The notes under the pieces: generated by a model | Databases searched by the model: none | What the model saw: only the letters and a program-made list of their open reading frames with translations | What the model was told of the DNA's origin: nothing | Part shown: one piece after another, positions 25,761 to 34,452 of the stretch | How the letters are laid out: every line of letters begins with the position of its first letter | Numbering within the stretch: the stretch's first letter is position 1 | Translations under genes and position numbers: made by a program | Source: Duganella guangzhouensis | GTDB taxonomy: Bacteria > Pseudomonadota > Gammaproteobacteria > Burkholderiales > Burkholderiaceae_D | Direction: 5' to 3' | Length of the DNA: 64,000 nucleotides | Assembly: GCF_009674535.1 (NCBI RefSeq) | Contig: NZ_WKJK01000012.1 | Location: 1-64,000 of the forward strand

Positions 25761-25790
25761 AAAAAAGCAGCTCAGTGAGCTGCTTTTTTT
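25761..25790. terminator. Bidirectional rho-independent terminator
   Basis: The stem GCAGCTCA/TGAGCTGC (25767-25783) is flanked by an A-run on the left and T8 on the right. It therefore serves both trhO (+) and the secretion operon ending at 25805 (-). Confidence 0.9.
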
Positions 25791-25804
25791 TGCGCTGGTG
25801 GAGC

Positions 25805-27145
25805 TTACTCGAAGTAGGCCGCCAGCAAACGAACATCGTCCATGCCCAGCACGCCAGCGTCGGCGCGCACGTGCAGCAGTGCCAGGATATAGCCGTAACG
25901 CGCCTGCGCCAGATCGCGCTGTGCGGCGGACAACTGACGCTGCGCGGTCAGCAGATCCAGGTTGATACGCACGCCACCCTGAATGCTCTTCTGGGTTGCG
26001 GTAATCAGCAATTGGGCCGAATCGACTGCTTTAATCAGCGCATCAATCTTGGGCTTACTGCTGACCATCTGCTTGTAATACTTGCGCAGGTCGATCACCA
26101 CTTTGTCGATCTGTCCATCGAGGTCGGCTTCGGCTTTGGATTTGTTGGCCACCGCCTGGCGCGTGGTCGCGCTGACCGCGCCACCATTGAAGATCGGGAT
26201 GTTGACCGAGAAGCCGATCGAACGCACCGTGGTTTCCTGGTTCACAGTCGACAGCGAGTCCGACAAAGTCTTGCCGTAGGTGCCGACGAAGTCCACGCGC
26301 GGCGCATGGCCGGCGCGCTGCTTGTTGATCTCCTGGCGCGCGATCTCGATGTTCTTGCGCTGGGTGCGGATGTCCGGGTTGAGCTCCATCGCCTTGTCAC
26401 GCCACGCTTCAAAGCTGAGCAACTCGTCCGCCGTCACCCGCATGCCAGGGCGCAGCTGATCCAGCACCGTGACATCCACATCGTGACCAACGATCGACTG
26501 CAACGTATCGCGCGCACTGCTCAACGCGTCTTCCGCCTCGATCACCGACGCTTCCGCCAGATCCAGCCGCGACTGGGTTTCCAGCGCATCGGTGCTGGTG
26601 CCTTCGCCGCGTTTCAGCAGCAGGTCGTTGACCTTGCGCTGCTCGGCATACATGTCGCGCTCGGCCTTGGCAAAGGCCACCTGATCGTATTTGAACAGCA
26701 CTTCGAAATAGCTGCTCAGCATGCGCATCAACACGTCCTGCGAAGCGCTGTCGAACTGCGCCTCGGCATAGTCGGCCTGCGCCTTGCCTTGCTTGAAGCG
26801 CGCCAGTGCATCCAGACTGAACACCGGCTGACGCACCTGGATGGTGGCTGAGCGCGACAGATAGTCTTCCGGCAGTCGGATGTGGTACTCCTCAACCGTG
26901 GAGCGGTTCTGGTTGATCGAATACGCGGCCGACAGCGACGGCAGCAGATTGGAGCGCGCCAGAATGCGGTTTTCCTTGCCGGCTTGCGCCACCTGATAAG
27001 CGGCACGGTAGGTCGGGTCGTTTTGCAACGCTGCCTCGTAAGCCTGCATCAGCGTCAGCGCCGAGGCGCTGGCACCGTGCAGCAGGCCGGCCGCAGCCAG
27101 TGCCAGCGGCAGCAGACGGCGACGGATGGATACGCCAGACTTCAT
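25805..27145 (-). CDS. TolC-family outer-membrane channel of the type I secretion system
   Basis: This 446-aa outer-membrane efflux protein has a signal peptide (about residues 1-30) and the two-fold TolC repeat. Landmarks are LMQAYEAALQNDPTYRAA, SINQNRSTVEEYHIR and the C-terminal QRDLAQARYGYILALLHVRA with LGMDDVRLLAAYF. It forms the trimeric outer-membrane duct of the exporter and follows the HlyD gene by 2 bases, the last gene of the ABC-HlyD-TolC operon. The bidirectional terminator follows directly. Its dedicated position suggests it serves the S-layer exporter and is not the general TolC. Confidence 0.92.
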   Translation of the reverse strand: MKSGVSIRRRLLPLALAAAGLLHGASASALTLMQAYEAALQNDPTYRAAYQVAQAGKENRILARSNLLPSLSAAYSINQNRSTVEEYHIRLPEDYLSRSATIQVRQPVFSLDALARFKQGKAQADYAEAQFDSASQDVLMRMLSSYFEVLFKYDQVAFAKAERDMYAEQRKVNDLLLKRGEGTSTDALETQSRLDLAEASVIEAEDALSSARDTLQSIVGHDVDVTVLDQLRPGMRVTADELLSFEAWRDKAMELNPDIRTQRKNIEIARQEINKQRAGHAPRVDFVGTYGKTLSDSLSTVNQETTVRSIGFSVNIPIFNGGAVSATTRQAVANKSKAEADLDGQIDKVVIDLRKYYKQMVSSKPKIDALIKAVDSAQLLITATQKSIQGGVRINLDLLTAQRQLSAAQRDLAQARYGYILALLHVRADAGVLGMDDVRLLAAYFE

Positions 27146-27147
27146 GC

Positions 27148-28512
27148 TTAGTCCTCCGACATTGCAGATTTCGCGCGGTCGAAGGCCGGCTTCATCAGGT
27201 AGCTCATCATGGTGCGTTCGCCAGTCTTCACGAACATCTCCACCGGCATACCCGGCACCACGTCCAGCTTCTTGGAAGCGAGCAGCTTGGCGCCTTCCGG
27301 CGTCACGCGGGCACGCACTTTGTAAAATGCCGCGCCAGTTTTCTCGTCGACATTGCGGTCGGCCGCCACCTGAATCACTTCACCCGGAATATGCGGGGTG
27401 CGGTTGGTATTAAAGGCGGCAAAGATCAGCTCGGTCTTCAGGCCGACATGGACCTTGTCCACCAGGTTGACTGGCAAATTGCCTTCGACCACCAGCGCAT
27501 CATCCACTGGCACCAGATCCATCATGCGGGTACCGGCGGGCACCACACCGCCATTGGTGAAAATATTGCTGCCTACAACCACGCCGTCAACCGGGGCGCG
27601 CACCTCGGAATTGACCACATCAAACTCCAGTCCCTTCAAACGGCTGTCAAGGGCTTCGGCTTCCTTACGGATATCGGACAGCTGAGTACGAACTTCCTTC
27701 TGGTATTCCTCAGTGCGCTGTACACGGCGCGTTTTCAATTCGGCCACCTGGCTGCGGGCTCGGGCGATGGTACCGATGTCCTCGGAAATCGCACCGTTCA
27801 CCTGAGCATAGCTGCGCTCGATGTCCAGCAGGCGCGAACGCGGGATGTAACCATCCTTGGCCAGATCGCGGTTGTTTTCCAGCTGCTCCTTCAGGATCGT
27901 CAGCTGCTCCTTCTTGCTGTCGCGCGATTCCTCCTGATTGCGTACCTGTTCGTTCAAGCCTTGAATATTCTCATTCATACCCGCCAGTTCGGCTTGCAAC
28001 GCCATCTGACGCGAAGTCAGCAGTTGACGTTGCAGCGCCATCGCTTCAATCGCGCGTGGATCGTTCTTGTATTTGTCCAACTCAGGTGGCAGGTTGAAAC
28101 TGTGTGCACCGGTCTGCTCCGCCTCCAGACGAGCTTCCGAAGTACGGCTACTGATGTACTGCGCCAATGCGGTCTCAAAGGCAGACTTGGCAGTAACATC
28201 GCTCATGCGTACCAGGACCTGGCCTTGTTTGACGACGTCGCCATCATGCACCATGATCGCATTCACCGTGCCGCCGGCCAGATTTTGCACAGCCTTGCGA
28301 TTGCCTTCCTTGGTCACGTAACCACTCATCGGTACGCCTTTGTCCAACGGCGCAAACCAGGCCCAGACCAGGAAACCGACGACTCCCAGCAGCACTACCA
28401 GCCAACCGATGCGCGCATACGATCCGGCATCGGTATTTACTTCGATCGGTGTGACGTCGCGCGAAATGACTTCGACCGGCGTCGCATCCGCTTTGTTAAT
28501 CACATTGCTCAT
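27148..28512 (-). CDS. HlyD-family periplasmic adaptor of the type I secretion system
   Basis: This 454-aa membrane fusion protein has one membrane helix at about residues 31-51. Past it lies the biotinyl-lipoyl-like half GGTVNAIMVHDGDVVKQGQVL, a long coiled coil (about 110-290), and the second half EVRAPVDGVVVGSNIFTNGG. The C-terminal barrel ends near VPGMPVEMFVKTGERTMMSYL, which is typical of PrtE/RsaE/HlyD adaptors. It links the ABC transporter to the TolC-type channel. It lies 3 bases after the ABC gene and 2 bases before the TolC gene. Confidence 0.94.
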   Translation of the reverse strand: MSNVINKADATPVEVISRDVTPIEVNTDAGSYARIGWLVVLLGVVGFLVWAWFAPLDKGVPMSGYVTKEGNRKAVQNLAGGTVNAIMVHDGDVVKQGQVLVRMSDVTAKSAFETALAQYISSRTSEARLEAEQTGAHSFNLPPELDKYKNDPRAIEAMALQRQLLTSRQMALQAELAGMNENIQGLNEQVRNQEESRDSKKEQLTILKEQLENNRDLAKDGYIPRSRLLDIERSYAQVNGAISEDIGTIARARSQVAELKTRRVQRTEEYQKEVRTQLSDIRKEAEALDSRLKGLEFDVVNSEVRAPVDGVVVGSNIFTNGGVVPAGTRMMDLVPVDDALVVEGNLPVNLVDKVHVGLKTELIFAAFNTNRTPHIPGEVIQVAADRNVDEKTGAAFYKVRARVTPEGAKLLASKKLDVVPGMPVEMFVKTGERTMMSYLMKPAFDRAKSAMSED

Positions 28513-28515
28513 GAC

Positions 28516-30390
28516 TTACTCCTGTTCCGTCGCTGCGTTGGCACCGCCAGCCTGGGCAGCAACCTGCTGCTGCGCTACGATGTCCGCCGCCTGTTGCGCT
28601 GCGGCTTGTTGCGCTGCGGCTTGTTGAGCCGCAGCCTGCTGCTGGGCCGCGGCTTGTTGTTGCGCAGCTTGCTGCGCCGCCTGCTGGCTGACCACTTGCT
28701 TCTGCTGCTGTTCTTGCAGCGCAGCCAGCACCTGATTGGTCGGACCAAAGGCCGACACAGTGCCGTCACGCAACACCAACAGCTTGGTGGTGGCCGCAAT
28801 CGCACTGGTGCGGTGGGTAATCAGGACCACCGTTTTGCCTTTCTGGCGCAGGGCATGCACAGCCTGCACCAGCGCGGCTTCACCGACGTCATCCAGATTG
28901 GAATTCGGCTCGTCCAGCACCAAGAGGGCAGGATCACCATACATGGCACGCGCCAGGCCAAGACGCTGGCGCTGGCCACCGGACAGGCCGGCGCCACCGT
29001 CGCCCAACACTGTGTCGTAGCCTTTAGGCAAATGCAGAATCATGTCGTGTACGCCAGCACGCTTAGCCGCGTCCACCACTTTTTCACCGTCGACGTCGCC
29101 GAAGCGGGCAATGTTTTCGGCAATGCTGCCGCCAAACAGTTCCACATCCTGCGGCAGGTAGCCGATGTTCGGACCGAGCTCCCCCTTGTTCCACTGATAG
29201 ATATCGGCACCATCCAGGCGCACCTTGCCCATCAGCGCAGGCCAGACACCAACCATCAGGCGTGCCAGCGTCGACTTGCCGCAACCGCTAGGACCGACTA
29301 TACCCAGTACATCGCCGGCCTGGATCGCAAAGTTCACACCCCGCAGAACAGGTACCGTTGCGCCCGGTGGAGCTGCGGTGACACCTTCAATTGCCAGCGC
29401 GCCGGTGGGCTTCGGCAGTTCCATACCGGCCGCACGTACCGGATGCTTTTCCAGCAACGTGTTCAAGCGCTCGAAAGCGCTACGGGTGTTAGCCCAGCTC
29501 TTCCACACACCAATCACCTGCTGCACCGGCGCCAGCGCGCGGCCGACCAAAATCGAGGCGGCAATCATCATGCCCGGACTAATTTTGTTTTCTAGTACTA
29601 GCAGCGCGCCAAAGCCCAGTACCAACGATTGCAGCGACAGCTGTACAAACTTGGTTATGGCATTGATATAACCAGCGGTTTCGCTGGCTTTTGCTTGCAA
29701 GTGCAAGAAATAACCATGACGCTTGAACCAACGGTTCATCACGTTGGGCAGCATGCCCATCGATTCGATCACTTCAGCGTTGCGCAAGTTGTTGGTGGCC
29801 AGATTATTGGCCTGGATCGACATGCTGTTGGCTTCTGCCAGCGGCTTATGCGTCACCTTTTCGTTGACGAAGGCCAAGATCACCAGCAGCAGCGTGCCAC
29901 CCAGTGCAAACAGGCCCAGCGTCGGCTCAAAAATGAAGATCACGATCAGGTAAATCGGAAACCATGGCGCGTCGAAGAAGGCGAACAGCGCGTTCCCGGT
30001 CAGGAATTGACGCAAGTTGGTCAGGTCGGCCAGCGACTGACCAGCATTGGCACCGGATGCTTTCAGATTTTGCTCAAACGCCGCAGTGTAAATGCGCTTA
30101 TTCAGCTGCATGTCGAAGCGGGCACCGACCCGCACCAGCACAAAGCTACGCACCAGCTCCAGCACTGACATCAGCAAATAGGTGCCAACGATCATTATCG
30201 ACAGCATCGCCAGCGTGACCTCGTTATGGCTGCTCAGCACGCGGTCGTAGACCTGCAACATGTACAGCGAAGGAGCCAACATCAGCATGTTGATGATGGC
30301 GCTGAAAGTCCCTACGGTATAAAAGGTTTTCTTAAAACTGAGCAGGACTTGCCCAATTTCGCTCTTAGGATTCAGAAGTTTTTTCATCAC
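28516..30390 (-). CDS. Type I secretion ABC transporter (PrtD/RsaD type) with Gln/Ala-rich tail
   Basis: This 624-aa ABC exporter has a membrane domain (about residues 20-310) and an ATPase domain with Walker A GPSGCGKSTLARL (about 365), Q-loop YLPQDVELFGG, signature LSGGQRQRLGLARA and Walker B LLVLDEP. There is no C39-type peptidase or CLD domain at the N-terminus, as expected for exporters of RTX or S-layer proteins with uncleaved C-terminal signals. The last 60 or so residues are an unusual Gln/Ala repeat tract. Start: GTG 30390 or ATG 30387. A perfect CRP-type site lies 55 bases upstream. The adjacent S-layer-like protein is the obvious cargo. Confidence 0.94.
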   Translation of the reverse strand: MMKKLLNPKSEIGQVLLSFKKTFYTVGTFSAIINMLMLAPSLYMLQVYDRVLSSHNEVTLAMLSIMIVGTYLLMSVLELVRSFVLVRVGARFDMQLNKRIYTAAFEQNLKASGANAGQSLADLTNLRQFLTGNALFAFFDAPWFPIYLIVIFIFEPTLGLFALGGTLLLVILAFVNEKVTHKPLAEANSMSIQANNLATNNLRNAEVIESMGMLPNVMNRWFKRHGYFLHLQAKASETAGYINAITKFVQLSLQSLVLGFGALLVLENKISPGMMIAASILVGRALAPVQQVIGVWKSWANTRSAFERLNTLLEKHPVRAAGMELPKPTGALAIEGVTAAPPGATVPVLRGVNFAIQAGDVLGIVGPSGCGKSTLARLMVGVWPALMGKVRLDGADIYQWNKGELGPNIGYLPQDVELFGGSIAENIARFGDVDGEKVVDAAKRAGVHDMILHLPKGYDTVLGDGGAGLSGGQRQRLGLARAMYGDPALLVLDEPNSNLDDVGEAALVQAVHALRQKGKTVVLITHRTSAIAATTKLLVLRDGTVSAFGPTNQVLAALQEQQQKQVVSQQAAQQAAQQQAAAQQQAAAQQAAAQQAAAQQAADIVAQQQVAAQAGGANAATEQE

Positions 30391-30405
30391 GCAGTACCGC
30401 GTTCG

Positions 30406-30425
30406 ATTATAGAACAGCCATTATC
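30406..30425 (-). promoter_or_regulatory. Candidate -10 elements of the secretion operon
   Basis: On the minus strand TATAAT lies at 30411-30406 and GATAAT at 30425-30420. The GATAAT element would place the CRP-type site at 30445-30460 near -39.5, and the TATAAT element would place it near -53.5. Which one is used is not clear. Confidence 0.45.
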
Positions 30426-30444
30426 CCTTAAATGATGTAAAAAA

Positions 30445-30460
30445 TGTGATGTGGATCACA
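30445..30460. promoter_or_regulatory. CRP-type binding site upstream of the secretion operon
   Basis: TGTGATGTGGATCACA matches the TGTGA-N6-TCACA consensus exactly in both arms and is flanked by A/T bases. It lies 55-70 bases upstream of the ABC transporter start. This is one of three exact sites near 30-36 kb; a CRP-family gene lies at 39229-40002. Confidence 0.82.
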
Positions 30461-30501
30461 AAATATTTTGTTTCGGGAAATTTGTTGCGCGGTTACAAAA
30501 G

Positions 30502-30537
30502 AAAAAACCCCTCACGCCAGGGCGTGAGGGGTTTTTT
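30502..30537. terminator. Strong rho-independent terminator after the S-layer gene
   Basis: An 11-bp GC-rich stem (CCCCTCACGCC and its complement) with a 2-base loop is flanked by A6 and T6, so it is functional in both orientations. It separates the S-layer transcript from the secretion operon, which has its own promoter. Confidence 0.92.
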
Positions 30538-30582
30538 GCGGTCTACCCACCCCAGGACTAGCCCGGGGATGGCGCAAGACTA

Positions 30583-33500
30583 TTAGCCTACCAGCAGCAG
30601 GGTGTGACCATCGCTCGAGAACGATGCAGTGCTCAGGTCGACGGTACCGGTAATCTTAACGATCACGTCAGTGCCGTTGACGAACGAGGTCGAACCAGTG
30701 CTTTCGTGGTCAACCACGTAGGTGGCGCCGTTGTACTGGAACCACGACACGTCACCTTGGGAAGTCGCTGCAATCGCGGCGTTGGCGTAATCCTGGAACA
30801 CCGAGGTGTCAGCCAGGGTAACTTTCGACGCGTTGAAGTCCACTGCCTGGGTGCCGAAGGTGATGATATCGCCAGCGCTCAGGTCGGTAATGGTAGCGTA
30901 GCTGTTAACGTTGGTGGTAGCGTGAGCAACGTTGAAGTTGTCAGCGCCAGCACCGCCGGTCAGTTTAGCCAGGTCACCAGCAACGATCAGGGTGTCGTTA
31001 CCAGCACCACCGTTCAGGACAGCGCTGTTGCCAGCTGCGGTCAGGGTGTCAGCACCCGAACCACCGGTGATGGTCACGCTAGCAACCGAACCCGTGGTCG
31101 CGGTCAGCGAGCCGGTCAGAGCCGAAGCGTTGACGGTGGTGAGCGCGGTGTTGGTAGCATCAACGGTCAGCACCAGATCGCTGTTACCAGCGATTACCAG
31201 CGACTTCAGAGCAGCATCGGTCAGCTTGATGGTCGCTTCGTTCACGCCAGCGCCAGCGATGGCCGAGGTGTCGGTATCGGTGACGGTCAGGTTGATGGTT
31301 TCAACGCCATCAGCCTGTACGGCACCGAAGTTCAGGTCGGCAGCGACCACTTTGGTTACCACGTTCAGCACATCGGAGGTACCGGTAGCGTCAGCCAGCA
31401 CGACTTTTACCAGGGTGCTTGCACCCGTCAGTTCCAGAGTACCGTTGGCGCCGAAGCTGTCCAGTTCCAGCGAGGTAGCACCACCGCTGATAACGTAGCT
31501 GATGCTGTCCAGGTTGGCCAGGTTCACGACGTCGGTGCCCGAAGCACCCAGGTCCAGTTTCTCGAAGTTCGAGATCTTGGCGCCGAAAGCGCTGGTCAGC
31601 GAAGCAGCTGCAGCGTCAACAGCAGCGATTGCCAGGGTGTCGGTACCATCACCACCGTCCACATTCGCGGTCAGGGATTGGGTGCCGGTTGCCAGCTTCA
31701 GGGTGTCGTCGCCAGCGCCCAGCGAGATTGCCTTGGTTACCGAGGTGCCGCTCAGGGTCACAACGTCAACGCCAGAGCCGCCGGTGTAGGTAGCTTGCGA
31801 ACCTTTGATGGTCGCGGTCACGGTGCCGGTGGTGCCGGTGGTGGTCACGCTGGTCAGGGTAGCAGCGGCGTTGTCCAGGGTCAGGCCAGCGGTGCCGGTT
31901 ACAACCACGGTTTTCAGCGAAGCAGTGGTCGAGCTCGACAGATTAGCAACGCCAGCGCCCGACACGTTCAGAGCGGTGATGCCAGCGGCGGTCAGATTGA
32001 TCGCCGAATCCGAAGTAGCAGCCAGGTTCAGGGTGGTGTAGGTTGCGCCGATACCAACAGCAGCTTGGGTACCAGTACCAACGTTGTCAACGGTCAGTGC
32101 CAGGGTGGTTGCTGCGGTGTTGGTCACAGCCACGGTGCCGTCGCTGTTTGCCAGGTTCAGGGCGGTCAGGCCGCTGGAGCTGATGTTAGCAGCATTGTAG
32201 CCCGATACGGTCACGGTAGCGATCGACTTCGCGCCGCTGTCGGTGATGTTCACGGTGCCGCCGGTGATAGCAGCTTCGCCGGTCACAGCGGTGGTGGCGT
32301 CAGCGCCGGCGGTAACAGCGGCAACGGTCGCGCCGGTGGCGGTTACGTCAGCGATGGTCGAATCAGCGGCCACGGCGGTGAAGGTCACTTTAGCGCTAGA
32401 TACAGAGCCGGTGGTGAAGTTGTCCGACAGGGCACCCGAGTAGATACCGTTGCCAGCAGCTGCCGAACCCTGGGTTGCACCAGCGGTCAGGTTAGCGAAG
32501 GCCGCAGCTACTTGAGCAGCGGTCAGGGCTTTCGAGGCGGTGAAGACCAGGCCATCGACAGTCACACTGGCGCCAGCGGCCAGGGCGGTGAAGGTCACGG
32601 TGTCGGTGGTTTTCGCACCGGCGACAGCGGTCACAGCGTCAACGCCAAGCGAAGCGGTGGTTTGCTGAACGATAACTTCGGTGGTTTTCGAGGTGCCGTT
32701 CACGGTCACGTCGCTTTGAACGATCGCGTTGCCGGTTGCGCCGGTGTCGGTAGCTGCATCCGAGTAGTCCGACGATGCGGTCTGGATCACGGAAACTTTG
32801 GTGCCGCCGTTCACGGTGATGGCACCCAGGGTCGCGCCAGCCACGTCAGCGTATTCAGCGCCGGTCGAGGTGATAGCCACTGCGCCGGTTGGTTTGGCCG
32901 AGCCGCCGCCGATGGTAACGGTGCCGGTGGTCACGCCGGAGTCGGTCAGCGAAACGCTGGTACCGCCGCTGATGGCGATAGCGCCGGTGCCTTGTGCGGT
33001 AGCCGATACGGTGATCGCGCCTTTGGCAGCGGTGGTCGCGCCGATGGTGATGCCGCCAGCGCCGGTGCCGGTCACGGAGTTGCTCGAACCGCCGTCGATA
33101 GCGACTGCGCCGTTCACACCAGTGATCGCCACTGCGGTGGTCGAGTTAGCGGTGATGGTGGCTGCGGTGGCTTGGGTCACAGCGATGCTGGTCACGCCAG
33201 TTACGCTGGTCAGGGCGGTTTCGTCCAGGGTCACAGCGCCAGTGGCACGTACGGTGACGTTTTCCACGTTCTTGATGGTTGCGCTCGAAATGTCGCCGTT
33301 CACCAGGCTACCCACAACTTGCAGGTTCAGCGTGTCGGAGCCGGCGCCGCCATCGATGGTGTCCAGGGCGTTCAGGGTGGTGTTAGCAGCAGTGGTGTGG
33401 TCAACCAGAGCGGTGATCACGTCGTTGCCATTGCCGCCGGTGACGCTGTCGATCGCGGTGGTCAGGGTGCTGTTGGTGCTTGGGATCGAAGCGCTGGTGA

Positions 33501-34110
33501 TCGACGATACGGTCGATTCAACGGTCGATTGGTAAGCGGTGGTGTCGGTGGTGCTGTCGACGTTTTTCAGCAGGCCGCGTGCGGCAGCAGCAGCGGTGTC
33601 GCCCGAGAACGCGTTGATTTCAGCAACGGTGTCCAGAGCAGCGGTGAAGTTGGTCGCAACGGTCACTTTGTTGGACACGGTAGCGGCATCCAGCAGGCCT
33701 TGTGCCGAGGTGTTAGCCAGGGCGCCTTGAGCGATTGCCAGAGCGGCGTTAGCCAGGGTCAGCGAACCGCTGGTGATGGCGCTGGTCCAGAAGGCCCAAC
33801 CTTCAACGTCTGGCTCACGACCCAGCAGGTTGACGTAGATGGCTTCCACGAATTTCGAAATACCAACTTGGCTGGTGTCGGTGCCGTACAGGGCTTTCGA
33901 CTCGTCCGACGAGCTGAAGCTGTTGACCAGGGTAGCCAGAGCGCTGGTGCTGTCAGCTTGTACAGCAGCGTTCAGCTCAGCCAGCGTGGTTGGTGCGTTC
34001 AGAGCGGCCAATTGCGCTTCGAAGTTTTGCAGACCGAAGTAGTCAGCTGGACGGCCGAAGTAGGTCACGTACAGTTGTTGTACCAGGCTGGCGTAATCTT
34101 GTGCTGCCAT
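30583..34110 (-). CDS. RsaA-like S-layer / RTX protein with N-terminal DUF4214
   Basis: This 1175-aa surface protein is very rich in Ala, Thr, Val, Ser and Gly and has no Sec signal peptide. Residues 1-140 contain a DUF4214-like region (YVTYFGRPADYFGLQNFEAQ; YVNLLGREPDVEGWAFW). A long beta-strand repeat body follows. RTX-type calcium loops occur near 225-262 and 1010-1055 (GGSGADTL, GGAGNDTL, GGAGADNF). The final 80 residues (WFQYNGATYVVDHES, TDVIVKITGTVDLSTASF) closely resemble the C-terminal secretion region of Caulobacter RsaA as I remember it. It should be exported by the neighbouring type I system and may form an S-layer. An RTX adhesin is the alternative. AAGGAA precedes the ATG. Confidence 0.85.
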   Translation of the reverse strand: MAAQDYASLVQQLYVTYFGRPADYFGLQNFEAQLAALNAPTTLAELNAAVQADSTSALATLVNSFSSSDESKALYGTDTSQVGISKFVEAIYVNLLGREPDVEGWAFWTSAITSGSLTLANAALAIAQGALANTSAQGLLDAATVSNKVTVATNFTAALDTVAEINAFSGDTAAAAARGLLKNVDSTTDTTAYQSTVESTVSSITSASIPSTNSTLTTAIDSVTGGNGNDVITALVDHTTAANTTLNALDTIDGGAGSDTLNLQVVGSLVNGDISSATIKNVENVTVRATGAVTLDETALTSVTGVTSIAVTQATAATITANSTTAVAITGVNGAVAIDGGSSNSVTGTGAGGITIGATTAAKGAITVSATAQGTGAIAISGGTSVSLTDSGVTTGTVTIGGGSAKPTGAVAITSTGAEYADVAGATLGAITVNGGTKVSVIQTASSDYSDAATDTGATGNAIVQSDVTVNGTSKTTEVIVQQTTASLGVDAVTAVAGAKTTDTVTFTALAAGASVTVDGLVFTASKALTAAQVAAAFANLTAGATQGSAAAGNGIYSGALSDNFTTGSVSSAKVTFTAVAADSTIADVTATGATVAAVTAGADATTAVTGEAAITGGTVNITDSGAKSIATVTVSGYNAANISSSGLTALNLANSDGTVAVTNTAATTLALTVDNVGTGTQAAVGIGATYTTLNLAATSDSAINLTAAGITALNVSGAGVANLSSSTTASLKTVVVTGTAGLTLDNAAATLTSVTTTGTTGTVTATIKGSQATYTGGSGVDVVTLSGTSVTKAISLGAGDDTLKLATGTQSLTANVDGGDGTDTLAIAAVDAAAASLTSAFGAKISNFEKLDLGASGTDVVNLANLDSISYVISGGATSLELDSFGANGTLELTGASTLVKVVLADATGTSDVLNVVTKVVAADLNFGAVQADGVETINLTVTDTDTSAIAGAGVNEATIKLTDAALKSLVIAGNSDLVLTVDATNTALTTVNASALTGSLTATTGSVASVTITGGSGADTLTAAGNSAVLNGGAGNDTLIVAGDLAKLTGGAGADNFNVAHATTNVNSYATITDLSAGDIITFGTQAVDFNASKVTLADTSVFQDYANAAIAATSQGDVSWFQYNGATYVVDHESTGSTSFVNGTDVIVKITGTVDLSTASFSSDGHTLLLVG

Positions 34111-34147
34111 AATTGAAATTCCTTATAAGAGTGGTTTAAACCAAAAA

Positions 34148-34200
34148 TTCTGCAGTTCAGTGCAAACAGCGCTGTTGACACTGAACGCTTTTTTGCAGAA
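34148..34200 (-). promoter_or_regulatory. 5'-terminal stem-loop of the S-layer mRNA
   Basis: Read on the minus strand from 34200, nested inverted repeats pair: TTCTGCA with TGCAGAA (outer), TTCAGTG with CACTGAA (middle), and an AACAGCGCTGTT palindrome at the tip. The first paired base coincides with the start predicted from the TATACT box at 34212-34207. Such 5' stem-loops can stabilise mRNAs of abundant envelope proteins; that role is inferred here. The rest of the leader to 34111 holds only the ribosome site. Confidence 0.65.
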
Positions 34201-34206
34201 GTGCGA

Positions 34207-34212
34207 AGTATA
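34207..34212 (-). promoter_or_regulatory. -10 box of the S-layer gene
   Basis: TATACT on the minus strand predicts a transcription start at about 34200. The CRP-type site centre (34243.5) is then near -43.5, close to the class II activator position. No good -35 hexamer is seen, as expected for a CRP-dependent promoter. Confidence 0.6.
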
Positions 34213-34235
34213 TTGCCACAGCGGGGGTACATTGA

Positions 34236-34251
34236 TGTGACGGGCATCACA
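34236..34251. promoter_or_regulatory. CRP-type binding site upstream of the S-layer gene
   Basis: TGTGACGGGCATCACA is an exact TGTGA-N6-TCACA match, 126-141 bases before the S-layer start codon and just upstream of the TATACT -10 box. Confidence 0.82.
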
Positions 34252-34386
34252 AAAGCAACTTTTTTCAAGCAAAAAACATGTTTTTTTTCTGAATGTTGCA
34301 AATAATTGTAGATCAAGCACTACCGCGCACGATTGAAACGAGAGTTTTGGAGAGATTTACTGCCGTTTTTACGCCACGCTCTGATT

Positions 34387-34420
34387 AAAAAAAACGCAGC
34401 AATTAAGCTGCGTTTTTTAA
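34387..34420 (-). terminator. Rho-independent terminator of the fecR-like gene
   Basis: The stem AAACGCAGC/GCTGCGTTT (34392-34415) with loop AATTAA is followed on the minus strand by T8. It lies 33 bases past the FecR-protein stop. The stretch between it and the stop contains nothing else I can recognise. Confidence 0.88.
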
Positions 34421-34452
34421 ATATGCATATTTAATTAGTGCCGTAATACTGT

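Noticed and set aside
27100..29595. Long + strand open frame (831 codons) opposite the secretion genes
   Set aside because: It is the reverse shadow of the HlyD and ABC transporter genes; its product has no domain and an implausible composition.
30604..34116. 1170-codon + strand frame opposite the S-layer gene
   Set aside because: It arises from the repetitive, stop-poor S-layer sequence. The minus-strand frame has the RTX loops, ribosome site, promoter and terminator.
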